A stretch of DNA of 64,000 nt from positions 156 to 64,155 of the forward strand of contig NZ_AQWU01000068.1 in the NCBI RefSeq assembly GCF_000376265.1. Direction: 5' to 3'. Shown piece after piece: positions 28,131-36,347 of this stretch; the first letter of the stretch is position 1, and the number at the start of each line of letters is the position of its first letter. The translations under genes and the position numbers were made by a program. The notes beneath the pieces were generated by a model. It was not told the origin of the DNA. It saw only the letters and a program-made list of their open reading frames with translations, and did no database searches. Origin of the DNA: Thermus igniterrae ATCC 700962. Lineage in GTDB: Bacteria > Deinococcota > Deinococci > Deinococcales > Thermaceae.

Positions 28131-28451
28131 ATGCAGGCGGTGCGGCTTTTCCAGGGCTACCTCTGGCACCCCAAGGAGGCCGCCCTGGACCCAAGGGCCT
28201 TCCTGCCCCAGGCGGTTCAGGGAGCCCGGCTTCTCCTGGACGAGGTGCCCCCTCCCGTGCCCCACTTTGAGGACGGCACCCCCACCGCCAGCCAGCGCTT
28301 TTACCAGCTCACCCTTTTGGTCCTCACCGAAGAGCCCCTCGAGGCCCTCAAGCCCCAGGCGGAGGCGGTAGCCGAGGCCCTTCAGGCCCTTCTCCAGGAC
28401 CTGCCCCCCGGGGTGGGCTGGCTTCTTCTGGAAGACCTCCGCCCCCTCTAG
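28131..28451 (+). CDS. Small conserved-looking protein, unknown function
   Basis: 106 residues beginning MQAVRLFQGYLWHPKEAALD and ending LLLEDLRPL, soluble, with a helical C-terminal half (EALKPQAEAVAEALQALLQD). No family recognised. Five bases after alr, so likely in its operon. Its stop shares the tetranucleotide CTAG with the convergent gene's stop. Confidence 0.65.
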   Translation: MQAVRLFQGYLWHPKEAALDPRAFLPQAVQGARLLLDEVPPPVPHFEDGTPTASQRFYQLTLLVLTEEPLEALKPQAEAVAEALQALLQDLPPGVGWLLLEDLRPL

Positions 28452-29152
28452 CGCCGGCGGAGCAGGAAGGCGAGGAAGAGGGAGACCCCGCCCAGGGCAA
28501 AGGCCCAGAGGCTTTCCCTGCGCAGGGTGAAGCCCTTGGGCCGGAGGGGCTTTAGCACCCCCTTCTGGTAGGCCTCCACCTGGTCTAGGGGATTGGGGGC
28601 GAGGAGGTCCACCACCGGGGGGCTTCCCGGGGGAGCCCCCAGGGTCCAGGGGCTCCCCTCGGGGCTCGTGGGGCGCAGGTAGTCCGGGGCAAAGGGGTCA
28701 AAGAGGCCTACGACCCCGTAGATCCCGTAGGGCCCGGGGGGAAGGCCCGTGTCCAGGACCACCCACTCCCCCTCCCGCCAGGCGGGAACCGGAGCCCTTT
28801 CCCCTTGGGGGGTGCGCCTCTCCCCCCCGAAGCCCGTGAGGCGGTAGGCCGCCTCCCAGCCCTGGCCGGAGGGGGTCCTGAGGCCAGGGAGGAGCTCCTC
28901 CTCCCCCCCTTCCCCCGTGTCCAGCCACAGGGCCACCGTGGCCAGGCTGAAGCCCAAGGGGCCCTCCAGGGGATTGGGGTAGCGGGCCAGGCGCACCCGG
29001 AGCACCAGGCGCCCCTCCCGCTCCACCCCCTCCAGGGCCAGGAGATCCGCATACCCCTCCCCTGCCTCCCGGAAGAGGGCCGCCTGGGGGTAGAGGTGGG
29101 CCAGGCCCTTGTCGTCTCCCAGGGGGTCTTGGAAGAGGAAAAGCACGCCCAC
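28448..29152 (-). CDS. DOMON-like (glucodextranase C-terminal type) protein with C-terminal membrane anchor
   Basis: 234 residues. Residues 8-60 carry DPLGDDKGLAHLYPQAALF, a hallmark of the glucodextranase-C/DOMON-like sugar-binding module usually found outside the cell. A single hydrophobic helix followed by LLRRR (residues 213-234) anchors the C-terminus. The best start, GTG 29152, gives no signal peptide, which is unusual. It begins two bases after the yvcK stop, so it belongs to the rapZ-yvcK unit. Confidence 0.65.
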   Translation of the reverse strand: MGVLFLFQDPLGDDKGLAHLYPQAALFREAGEGYADLLALEGVEREGRLVLRVRLARYPNPLEGPLGFSLATVALWLDTGEGGEEELLPGLRTPSGQGWEAAYRLTGFGGERRTPQGERAPVPAWREGEWVVLDTGLPPGPYGIYGVVGLFDPFAPDYLRPTSPEGSPWTLGAPPGSPPVVDLLAPNPLDQVEAYQKGVLKPLRPKGFTLRRESLWAFALGGVSLFLAFLLRRR

Positions 29153-29154
29153 CT

Positions 29155-30375
29155 TTATACCAGCCCCAGAAGGGCCCGCACCAGCTTCTTCGGGTCGTGC
29201 TGCGCCAAGGGGCCTTCCTCCCGGAAGTCCCCCGTCAGCACCCGCACCCCATCCAGGGCGAAGGGCCGGGGGTCAAAGGCCACGGGGTGGCGCCCCTCCT
29301 GGGCGTAGCGGGCCAGGACCTCCTCCGGGATGGGGGCCGTGTGCACCAGCACGATCTCGGGCCGGCGCCCCAGGTGGTAGGCCACGGCCTTGTAGTGGTC
29401 GTAGGCGGTATAGCCCTCGGTCTCCCCCGGCTCGGTCATCAGGTTCACCACGTAGACCAGGGGGGCCTTGGCCCGGGCCAGGGCCTCCCGCAGGGGCCCG
29501 GGCAGGAAGCTGGGGATGACGCTGGTGTAGAGGCTTCCTGGTCCCAGGACCAGAAGCTCCGCCCGGCGCAGGGCCTCCAGGGCCTCGGGCATCACCTCCT
29601 GGGCCTCGGGTTCCAGGAGGATCTCCCGTATCCGCCCCCCCTGCTTGCGGATGGCCACCTCCCCCACCACCTCCTGCCCGTCTAGGAAGCGGGCCTTGAG
29701 GCGCACCGCCTCGGGGGTAGCGGGGAGGACCTGGCCCCTTAGGTTCAGGATGGCGTTGGCCTGGCGCACCGCCTCAGCGAAGTCCCCCGAGGCCTGGTTC
29801 AGGGTGACCAGGAAGAGGTTGCCGAAGGTGTGGCCCAAAAGCTCCCCCCGGTCAAAGCGGTAGGCCAGGAGCCCGGGCAGGGCGGGGTGGTCGGAGAGGG
29901 CGGAGAGGCAGTCCACCAGGTCCCCCACCGCCGGCAGGCCGTAGGAGAGCCTTAAGCGCCCGGTGGAGCCCCCGTCATCCGTGACGGCCACGATGGCCGT
30001 GGTGTTGGCGGTGTGCTCCTTGAGGCCCCTTAGCACCCGGGAAAGCCCCGTACCCCCCCCGAAGGCCACGATGTGGGGGCCAAGCTCCAGCCGCCGGCGC
30101 ACGTAGACCCTCTCGGGCACCTCCTCGGGGGCGGTGAAGGCGGAGAGCATGCTGCGGTTCATGGCCAAAACGCCAAGGACCGCAAGGGCACCCCCCAGGA
30201 GGAGGAGAAGGGGCCAGGCGGCCCCAAGGCCCAGAGGGGGGAGGGCCTCGGCCAGGCCCAGGCCGAAGAGGAAAAGCCCCAGGAGGGCCAGGAGGGCAAA
30301 GCGCTTCACCCGCATTCCCGGGTAGAGCCAGCGCAGGGAGGAGGGGTAGAGGAGCCTAGGCTTCCTTCTCCACAT
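29155..30375 (-). CDS. yvcK: YvcK/CofD-like gluconeogenesis factor with N-terminal membrane helices
   Basis: 406 residues. Two hydrophobic helices (about 26-45 and 52-72) precede the YvcK domain: VAFGGGTGLSRVLRGLKEHT, AVTDDGGSTGRLR, ALSDHP, LGHTFGNLFL and LGPGSLYTSVIPSFL. In Bacillus, YvcK binds UDP-GlcNAc and supports cell-wall synthesis on gluconeogenic carbon. The start overlaps the rapZ end by 20 bp, the common rapZ-yvcK pairing; the usual third partner, whiA, is absent here. Confidence 0.93.
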   Translation of the reverse strand: MWRRKPRLLYPSSLRWLYPGMRVKRFALLALLGLFLFGLGLAEALPPLGLGAAWPLLLLLGGALAVLGVLAMNRSMLSAFTAPEEVPERVYVRRRLELGPHIVAFGGGTGLSRVLRGLKEHTANTTAIVAVTDDGGSTGRLRLSYGLPAVGDLVDCLSALSDHPALPGLLAYRFDRGELLGHTFGNLFLVTLNQASGDFAEAVRQANAILNLRGQVLPATPEAVRLKARFLDGQEVVGEVAIRKQGGRIREILLEPEAQEVMPEALEALRRAELLVLGPGSLYTSVIPSFLPGPLREALARAKAPLVYVVNLMTEPGETEGYTAYDHYKAVAYHLGRRPEIVLVHTAPIPEEVLARYAQEGRHPVAFDPRPFALDGVRVLTGDFREEGPLAQHDPKKLVRALLGLV

Positions 30376-31177
30376 CCCGGTGGCTCACCTCCACGCGGAA
30401 ACGCCCGGAAAGCTCCTCGGCCAGCCTTTCCGCCACGGCCACGCTCCGGTGCCGCCCCCCGGTGCACCCCACGGCCACGGTGTAGAAGGCCCGGCCTTCC
30501 TGCCTGGCCCCCTCCGCCGCCAGCCCCGCCACCGCCAGGAGGGCGCGGTAGTAGGGTTCCTGGGCCTCCTGGAAGACGTAGGCCCTCACCTCGGGGTCCA
30601 GCCCGGTCTTGGGGCGTAGCCCGGGGTCGTAGTGGGGGTTGGGCAGGGGGCGCACGTCCAGGACCAGGTCGGCCTCCTGCGGGGGGCCCCACTTGAAGCC
30701 GAAGGAGATGAGGCGCACCACGAAGCCCGCCTCCTCCCCCAGGAAGCGCACCAGGGCCTCCTTCAGGGCCCGGGGGGTGAGCTCGGAGGTGTCCAGGATC
30801 AGGTGGGCCCGGGCGCGCAGGGGGCCCAGGGCCTTGCGCTCCTCCCCGATCTCCCGCATCAGGTTGCCCGCCCCCAGGGGGTGGAGGCGGCGGGTGAGGT
30901 TGTAGCGGCGCAGGAGCACCTCGGGGCGGGCCTCGAGGTAGAGCACCGTGGGCTTGAGTTCCTCCAGGACCTCCTCCAGCCCCTCGAGGAAGGCCAGGGC
31001 CCGGGCGTCCAGGACCACCCCGGCCCGCGCCACCCCCCGGGGGGAAAGCTCCTCCAGGAGGGGTTTCCAAAGCCCTGGGGGCAGGTTGTCCACCATGAAG
31101 TAGCCCAGGTCCTCCAAAAAGCCCCTGGCCGTGGTCTTTCCCGCTCCTGAAAGCCCGGTGAGCACCAGAAAGCGCAT
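30356..31177 (-). CDS. rapZ: RapZ-family P-loop nucleotide-binding protein
   Basis: 273 residues. Walker A GLSGAGKTTARG at 8-19, DNLPPGLWKPLL, FGFKWGPPQEADLVLDVR and the C-terminal VGCTGGRHRSVAVAERLA (near residue 245). In E. coli RapZ is the RNase adapter controlling GlmS synthesis; in other bacteria it links cell-wall precursors to signalling. A minus-strand TATAGT (31191-31186), which includes the preceding stop codon, ends eight bases before ATG 31177, so it may have its own promoter as well as read-through. Confidence 0.95.
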   Translation of the reverse strand: MRFLVLTGLSGAGKTTARGFLEDLGYFMVDNLPPGLWKPLLEELSPRGVARAGVVLDARALAFLEGLEEVLEELKPTVLYLEARPEVLLRRYNLTRRLHPLGAGNLMREIGEERKALGPLRARAHLILDTSELTPRALKEALVRFLGEEAGFVVRLISFGFKWGPPQEADLVLDVRPLPNPHYDPGLRPKTGLDPEVRAYVFQEAQEPYYRALLAVAGLAAEGARQEGRAFYTVAVGCTGGRHRSVAVAERLAEELSGRFRVEVSHRDVEKEA

Positions 31178-31186
31178 CCTACCTGA

Positions 31187-31972
31187 CTATACCCGCCGCC
31201 GCAGCCAGAGGTTGAAGAGGGCCATCCCAAAAAGCCCCGGGAGCCCCACCACCCCCACCAGGAGGTCGTGGGTGCGCTCCACCAGGAGGAGGGAGAGCCC
31301 GGCCAGCGCGTTCAGGGTACCGTGGAGGAGGGCGGCCGCCAGCACCGAGCCTCCCCGCTCCCGCACCCAGAGAAGGGCTGGGGTGAGGAGGAGGGTGAAG
31401 AGGATCATCATGGGCACCCCCAGGAGGGGCTCCCTGGGGTAGTTGTGGCCGGCCAAGACCAGGGGGGCGTGCCAAAGGCCCCAGTAAAAGCCCATCTCCA
31501 GGCTGGCCGGCCAGAAGCCGCGCTCCCGCAGGCGCTCCCATAGGTAGCCCCGCCAAAAGAGTTCCTCCCCCAAGGCGGCCAAGAGGTTCACCGTGGCCCC
31601 GGCCGAAAGGGCGGAGAGGAGGACGAGGAGGAGCAAAAGGGGTTCGGGCAAGGCGGCGGCCTCCGGCGGAAGCCCCTGGTAAAGGTCAAGAAGCCCCCGC
31701 CAGGGGGCAAAGGGGAGGCTTAGGGGCACCGAGAGGAGGGTGAGGATCACGGGAAAGAGCCAGGCGAAAAGCCAGAAACGGTTGGGCCTCAGGGATAGGC
31801 CAAGCGATACCCCTTCCCGGCGGGCAAAGTAGAGGGCCACCAGGCCGGGAATCCACATGTAGAGGAGGCCAAAGAGGGTTGCCTGGGGCGCGGCCTCCAG
31901 GCCTCCGCCCAGGAGGTAGAAGAGAAGATAGGCCCCCCAGGAAAGGCCAAAGGTCCAGTAGATGGCCTTCAC
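31187..31972 (-). CDS. CPBP-family intramembrane metalloprotease
   Basis: 261 residues from GTG 31972, which overlaps the preceding stop by 4 bp (GTGA). About eight membrane helices. CPBP/Abi motifs are complete: GEELFWRGYLWERL (EExxxR, near residue 140), FYWGLWHAPL (FxxxH) and LLHGTLNAL (HxxxN). Relatives process CAAX-like peptides, anti-sigma factors or bacteriocins. It lies downstream of ABC transporter, SPFH, Arc-like and PH-like genes. Confidence 0.9.
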   Translation of the reverse strand: MKAIYWTFGLSWGAYLLFYLLGGGLEAAPQATLFGLLYMWIPGLVALYFARREGVSLGLSLRPNRFWLFAWLFPVILTLLSVPLSLPFAPWRGLLDLYQGLPPEAAALPEPLLLLLVLLSALSAGATVNLLAALGEELFWRGYLWERLRERGFWPASLEMGFYWGLWHAPLVLAGHNYPREPLLGVPMMILFTLLLTPALLWVRERGGSVLAAALLHGTLNALAGLSLLLVERTHDLLVGVVGLPGLFGMALFNLWLRRRV

Positions 31973-32478
31973 GCTTCCTCCTTCCAGCGCAAGAGGGGCT
32001 TGGGGTCTTCCGGGTTCAGGAGAAGCCCTTCCCCACTTTTTAGCACCAGGAGCACCCCCTCCCCCCGCCGGGCCCCCACGTAGACCTCCACCGGTTTTCC
32101 CCCTAGCCGCCACCGCCGCCGGTGGTAGCCGGGCATGGCGCTCTCCCCCCGGCGGGTCCACCAGGGGAGGGCGTAGGCTATAGGCCGCACCTCGGCCACC
32201 TGGGAGCGGTGCACCAGGCGCTTGCCGAAGGGGAAGTGGACCGTGAGGGTGGGGCCCTGGAGCTCGTAGTAAAGCTCCTGGGGGAGGCGGGAGAGCCAGA
32301 GGAAGAGGCCTATGAGGATGGGGAGCTCCAGGAGGGCCAGGGCCAGGAGGAGGGGAAGGGCCTCTGGGGTTTCCCAAGCCAGGAGGAGCATCCCTCCTGC
32401 CGTGGCCAGGAGGGTAAGGGCCAGGAGGCCCAGGAAGAAGGGCCTAGGGTTCCCGTCCCTCCTCGGGGCTAGCCTCAT
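31969..32478 (-). CDS. Membrane protein with two N-terminal helices and PH-like domain
   Basis: 169 residues. Helices at about 14-34 and 43-62, then a beta-rich C-terminal region ([53 protein letters not shown]) that resembles bacterial PH domains sensing extracytoplasmic or membrane signals. ATG 32478 overlaps the Arc-like gene by 35 bp and the stop overlaps the CPBP gene by 4 bp, so it is fixed within this operon. No specific function known. Confidence 0.75.
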   Translation of the reverse strand: MRLAPRRDGNPRPFFLGLLALTLLATAGGMLLLAWETPEALPLLLALALLELPILIGLFLWLSRLPQELYYELQGPTLTVHFPFGKRLVHRSQVAEVRPIAYALPWWTRRGESAMPGYHRRRWRLGGKPVEVYVGARRGEGVLLVLKSGEGLLLNPEDPKPLLRWKEEA

Positions 32479-32629
32479 CCTTCCACCTCCCCGCCCGCTT
32501 GGCGGCCTCCTTCAGGAGGTATTCAATCTGGGCGTTGACGCTTCGGAGCTCGTCCTGGGCCCACCGCTCCAGGACCCGGTAGAGCCTGGGGTCCAGCCGC
32601 AAGAGGAGCCGCTTCTTCTCCTCCCTCAC
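32444..32629 (-). CDS. Arc-like ribbon-helix-helix protein
   Basis: 61 residues from GTG 32629. [20 protein letters not shown] followed by [20 protein letters not shown] is a beta-strand plus two helices in Arc/MetJ ribbon-helix-helix style, often annotated as Arc-family or HicB-type. Short, basic and without a toxin gene beside it. It starts nine bases after the SPFH stop and overlaps the PH-like gene by 35 bp. Possibly an autoregulator of this cassette. Confidence 0.75.
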   Translation of the reverse strand: MREEKKRLLLRLDPRLYRVLERWAQDELRSVNAQIEYLLKEAAKRAGRWKDEASPEEGREP

Positions 32630-32638
32630 CGCTTGCCC

Positions 32639-33502
32639 TTAGGTGTAAAGGGTGCCCACGTTCACCACCGGCTGGGCCTGGGCCTCGGAGACCAGGGCCA
32701 CCATGAGGTTGTTCACCATGGCCGCCCTTCGCTCCTCGTCCAGGGCGATGCCTTCCGCCTCGAGGCCCAAAAGGGCCTCCTTCACCATTCCCACCGCCGC
32801 CTCCACGATGAGCCTGCGGGCCGCCACCACCGCCAGGGCCTGCTGGCGGCGGAGCATGGCCTGGGCCACCTCGGGGGCGTAGGCCAGGTGGGTGAGCCGG
32901 GCCTCCAGCACCTCCACCCCGGCCACCTTGAGCCGCTCCTGCACCTCGGCCTTCAGTTCCTCGGCGATCTCCTCGGGGTTGCCCCGTAGGGACTTGCCCT
33001 CGGCGTCGTAGGGGTAGCGGCTGGCCAGGGCCCGGATGGCCGCTTCCGACTGGATGGCCACAAAGGTCTGGTGGTTTTCCACCTGGAAAAGCGCCTGGGC
33101 CGTGTCCACCACCCGCCAGACCACCACGGCGGCGATCTCAATGGGATTGCCCTGGGCGTCGTTCACCTTGAGGCGGTCGGAAGTGAAGTTGTGCACCCTC
33201 AAGGAGACCCGCCGGCGCAGGGCCAGGGGGTTGGCGTAGTGAAAGCCCTCCTCCCGCACGCTCCCCACGTACCGGCCGAAGAAGACCAGGGCCACGGCCT
33301 CGTTGGGCTGCACGGTGAAGAGGCCGCCCGCCAGAAGCCCCAGGGCCAGGAGGCTTCCCAGAAGGTGCCAGAGGTAAAAGACCTCTCGTTCCCGTATTCC
33401 CCCGTACACCGCCCAGCCCAGCCAGAGGAGGGCCAGGAGCAAAAGCCCCAGGGCCAGAAATCCACTCGTCCGCCACGCCGAAAACTCCCTTATCTCGCGC
33501 AT
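32639..33502 (-). CDS. SPFH/Band 7 (stomatin-like) membrane protein
   Basis: 287 residues. Two N-terminal hydrophobic helices (about 13-33 and 43-64), then an SPFH domain starting [19 protein letters not shown], with coiled-coil repeats ([41 protein letters not shown]). I chose ATG 33502 because a GAGGAGG site lies just before it; a longer in-frame start would run into the ABC permease gene. SPFH proteins scaffold membrane microdomains and often regulate proteases. Ten bases from the ABC permease gene. Confidence 0.9.
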   Translation of the reverse strand: MREIREFSAWRTSGFLALGLLLLALLWLGWAVYGGIREREVFYLWHLLGSLLALGLLAGGLFTVQPNEAVALVFFGRYVGSVREEGFHYANPLALRRRVSLRVHNFTSDRLKVNDAQGNPIEIAAVVVWRVVDTAQALFQVENHQTFVAIQSEAAIRALASRYPYDAEGKSLRGNPEEIAEELKAEVQERLKVAGVEVLEARLTHLAYAPEVAQAMLRRQQALAVVAARRLIVEAAVGMVKEALLGLEAEGIALDEERRAAMVNNLMVALVSEAQAQPVVNVGTLYT

Positions 33503-33512
33503 ACTGGCCTCC

Positions 33513-34691
33513 TCAGTTCCGGAAGACCACCTCTTCCCGGGCGAAGACCCGCACGGCAAAGACCAGGGCCAAAAGGGCGTAGACCAGGGTGGAGCCCCAG
33601 GTGAGCCCGGTCTGCCAGGGGGTGGCGCTTCCCTTCAGCAGGGCGTCCATGAGCAGGGCCACGTTGAAGAGGGGCAGCAGGTGGTGCCAGTCCTGCACCG
33701 TCATCAGCCCCCGGAACTGCAGGAAGATGAGGGGCAAAATGGCCAGGAGCATGAGGGGGCTCATGTAGCTCTGGGCCTCCTTGAAGCTGCGGGCGTAAAG
33801 CCCCACGCTCACCATCACCGCCCCCATGAGGAGGGCCAGGAGGAAGGCCGAGACCAGCAGGGCCAGAAAGCTTCCCGCATCCAAGGCCACCTGTCCCCCC
33901 AGCTCCAGGGTTTGGCCGGTCTCCGTGAGGAGGCCCGCCCCCGTGCGGGCGGCCCACGCCCCCCCCAGGGCCAGGCCGAGGAGCCCCGCCACCCCCGAGA
34001 GGAGGGCCATGGCCACCGCGGCCAGGGTCTTGCCCAGGGCCAGGTGGAGGAGGGGTACGGGGGCCATGAGGAGGGCCTCGAGGGTGCCCTTCTCCTTCTC
34101 CCCCGCGGTGGCGTCCACCGCCACCACCTGCCCCCCCGAGAGGATGAAGGTGATGAGGAAGAAGGGGAGGAGGAAGCCCAAAATCCCCCCGGCCTTCTCC
34201 CGCTCGGGGGAGGCATCCAGGAGCTCCACCTGGAAGGGGGTGAGCACCTCCTTGGGCACCTGGCGCCGGGCAAGCTCCTCCGCCACCTTGCGCATCCTTA
34301 GGGCCTCCAGGGCCTCCCGCACCTTGCCCGCCGCCACCTGGCCCTCGGAGATCCCCCCTGCAAGCCGGGCGTAGATGCGGTAGCGCCCCTCTTCGTAAAG
34401 GACCCCCACGGGGAACTCCCCTTTCCGCACGGCCTCCTGGGGGTCGGGGCTCGGCTTGGGGGCCAGCTTGGCCTCCTCCAGGGCCTTCAGGGCCTCCTCC
34501 GGCAGGCCGGCCACCGCCACCTCCTGGGTTTTGGCCGCCGCCCCCTGGAGTAGCCTCCCCATGAGCAGGCTGGGCCCGAACATGAAGACCGGCATCAGGA
34601 GCACCGGGAGCACCAGGGTGGAGAAGATGAGCTTGCGGTCGCGGAAGACCTGCAGGAGTTCTTTCCAGAAAACCCGGTAGACGTCCTTCAT
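33513..34691 (-). CDS. ABC-2 type transporter permease (NatB-like)
   Basis: 392 residues: one N-terminal helix (about 22-43), a soluble extracytoplasmic region (50-170), then five or six helices. [16 protein letters not shown] is the signature of the NatB/YhaP export permease family. The start overlaps the ATPase gene by 4 bp. Substrate unknown; relatives export sodium, drugs or peptides. Confidence 0.88.
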   Translation of the reverse strand: MKDVYRVFWKELLQVFRDRKLIFSTLVLPVLLMPVFMFGPSLLMGRLLQGAAAKTQEVAVAGLPEEALKALEEAKLAPKPSPDPQEAVRKGEFPVGVLYEEGRYRIYARLAGGISEGQVAAGKVREALEALRMRKVAEELARRQVPKEVLTPFQVELLDASPEREKAGGILGFLLPFFLITFILSGGQVVAVDATAGEKEKGTLEALLMAPVPLLHLALGKTLAAVAMALLSGVAGLLGLALGGAWAARTGAGLLTETGQTLELGGQVALDAGSFLALLVSAFLLALLMGAVMVSVGLYARSFKEAQSYMSPLMLLAILPLIFLQFRGLMTVQDWHHLLPLFNVALLMDALLKGSATPWQTGLTWGSTLVYALLALVFAVRVFAREEVVFRN

Positions 34692-35407
34692 GCCACCTCC
34701 CGCACCTTCTGCACGAAGGCCCGCTCCAGGCTGCCCCCGCCCATGGCCAGGGCCTCGGCCTTGGTGCCCTCATAGACCAGCCTTCCCTGGTGCAAAAACC
34801 CCACCCGGTCCGCCAGCTCCTCGGCCTCGCTCATCACGTGGGTGGAGTAGAGGATGGTGTGGCCCAGGTCCCGGTAGGCCTTCACGAAGTCCAGAAGGGC
34901 CCGCCGGGCGAAGATGTCCAGGCCGGAGGTGGCCTCGTCCAGGAGGAGCACCGGGGGGCGGTGGAGGATGGCCCGGGCGATGACCACCTTTTGCCGCATG
35001 CCCGTGGACATCTCCATCACCTGTTTTTCCAGGGTCTCCTCCATGTCCAAAAGGGCCACCACCCAGTCCAGGGCCTCCCGGAAGGCCCGGCCCTCGAGGC
35101 GGTAAAACCCGGCGAAGAAGGCCAGCACCTCCCGCCCCGTGAGCCGGTCGTAGACCCGCATCCCCCCGTTCACCAGGCCCAGGCGGCGGCGCACCTCCAG
35201 GGGTTCTCGCCCCACGTCAAACCCCGCCACCCGGGCCTCCCCTCGGGTGGGCCGCACCAGGGTGGCCAGCATCCGCAAGGTGGTGGTCTTGCCCGCCCCG
35301 TTGGGGCCCAGGAGGGCGTAGACCTCCCCGGGACCCACGGTGAAGGTAAGGTCCTGCACCGCCAGATGGTGCCTGTAGGCTTTGGTCAGGCCTGCGGCTT
35401 CAATCAT
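34688..35407 (-). CDS. ABC transporter ATP-binding protein (NatA-like)
   Basis: 239 residues from ATG 35407. Walker A LLGPNGAGKTTTLRML, a Q-loop-like region LGLVNGGMRVYDRLTG, a signature loop that reads MSTGMRQKVVIARAI instead of LSGGQ, and Walker B PPVLLLDEATSGLDIF. A GTG six codons upstream is less likely because it falls inside the promoter. First gene of the cassette that runs to the CPBP protease and possibly to rapZ-yvcK. Confidence 0.93.
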   Translation of the reverse strand: MIEAAGLTKAYRHHLAVQDLTFTVGPGEVYALLGPNGAGKTTTLRMLATLVRPTRGEARVAGFDVGREPLEVRRRLGLVNGGMRVYDRLTGREVLAFFAGFYRLEGRAFREALDWVVALLDMEETLEKQVMEMSTGMRQKVVIARAILHRPPVLLLDEATSGLDIFARRALLDFVKAYRDLGHTILYSTHVMSEAEELADRVGFLHQGRLVYEGTKAEALAMGGGSLERAFVQKVREVA

Positions 35408-35415
35408 ATATCTTA

Positions 35416-35444
35416 ATGATATCACACCCTGCCCGGGCGGTCAA
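35416..35444 (-). promoter_or_regulatory. Promoter of the ABC/SPFH/CPBP cassette
   Basis: On the minus strand TTGACC (35444-35439), a 17-base spacer and TATCAT (35421-35416), ending eight bases before ATG 35407. This is one of the best full promoters in the window and implies a leaderless or nearly leaderless message. Confidence 0.7.
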
Positions 35445-35462
35445 GGCCATAATGGAAGCTGG

Positions 35463-35747
35463 ATGAAGGCCATGACCTTCTGGGTCAAGCCCCAGAGCTC
35501 CATCGAGGCCCTGCCGGAGGCCCACGACCTGGTGCAGGACCTCCTGGAGCTTTTCTACGAGTACTTTCCCGAATACGAGGGCTGCCTGGGCTTCTCCCAG
35601 TCCCCCCGGCGCCCCCGCTACCTCTTCCTCTACATGGAAGGTCCCTGCGGGGGGCTTTTGCCCACCGCGGCCCTCTTCCTCAAGGACCTCCTGGAAACCG
35701 CCTTTCCCGGGGCCGAGGTGCGGGTGTACGGCAAGCCCTGGCCCTAG
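35463..35747 (+). CDS. Small protein of unknown function
   Basis: 94 residues from ATG 35463 (a second ATG, 35472, is possible). The sequence contains EALPEAHDLVQDLLELFYEY and FPGAEVRVYGKPWP, soluble, mixed alpha/beta. Not recognised. It is divergent from the ABC cassette and ends four bases before the convergent cobalamin adenosyltransferase gene. A CATAAT at 35449-35454 may be its -10. Confidence 0.65.
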   Translation: MKAMTFWVKPQSSIEALPEAHDLVQDLLELFYEYFPEYEGCLGFSQSPRRPRYLFLYMEGPCGGLLPTAALFLKDLLETAFPGAEVRVYGKPWP

Positions 35748-35751
35748 GCCT

Positions 35752-36315
35752 CTAGCGCCGCTTCTTGACCAGCCACTCCTCTTCCCGCACCCCCTCCCGG
35801 GTGTTCACCACCCGGGCCAGGACGAAGAGGAGGTCGGAAAGCCGGTTCAGGTAGCGGAGGGTTTCTGGGTTCACCGGCTCCTCCCGGCTTAAGGCCACCA
35901 CCTTGCGCTCGGCCCGGCGCACCACCGTGCGGGCCAGGTGCAGGGCGGCTGCCGCCGGGTGCCCCCCGGGGAGGATGAAGCCCCGGAAGGGAGGGCTTTC
36001 CCCCATGTAGCGGTCAATGAGCCCCTCCAGGTGCTCCACGTCCTCCGCGTCCATGCGGGCGATGTTCTTCTCGTAGGGGCTACCCATGCGGGTGGCCAGG
36101 TCGGCCCCCAGGTCAAAGAGGGCATTCTGGATGCGCTCCAGGAGATCGTGGAGGTCCAGGTGCTCCTTGGGCAGGAGGCTCCGGGCCAGGCCGATGGCGG
36201 AGTTGGCCTCGTCCACGGTGCCGTAGGCCTCCACCCGGGGGTGGGCCTTCACCACCCGTTCGGCCCCGTAGAGGCCGGTTTCCCCTGCGTCCCCGGTCTT
36301 GGTGTAAATCTTCAT
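35752..36315 (-). CDS. ATP:cob(I)alamin adenosyltransferase (PduO type)
   Basis: Transfers adenosine from ATP to cob(I)alamin, making coenzyme B12. 187 residues, PduO/MMAB fold. Motifs: KIYTKTGDAGETGLYGAERV (ATP site), YGTVDEANSAIGLAR, LPGGHPAAAALHLARTVVRRAER and LNRLSDLLFVLAR. ATG 36315 lies six bases after a minus-strand TAGAAT (36327-36322). No other cobalamin gene is in the window. Confidence 0.94.
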   Translation of the reverse strand: MKIYTKTGDAGETGLYGAERVVKAHPRVEAYGTVDEANSAIGLARSLLPKEHLDLHDLLERIQNALFDLGADLATRMGSPYEKNIARMDAEDVEHLEGLIDRYMGESPPFRGFILPGGHPAAAALHLARTVVRRAERKVVALSREEPVNPETLRYLNRLSDLLFVLARVVNTREGVREEEWLVKKRR

Positions 36316-36321
36316 GGCCCC

Positions 36322-36341
36322 ATTCTAGGGGGGTGTATCCT
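36322..36341. promoter_or_regulatory. Back-to-back -10 elements for divergent leaderless genes
   Basis: Minus-strand TAGAAT (36327-36322) ends six bases before ATG 36315. Plus-strand TATCCT (36336-36341) ends six bases before ATG 36348. They lie eight bases apart inside a 32-bp intergenic gap. Confidence 0.6.
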
Positions 36342-36347
36342 GAGGGA

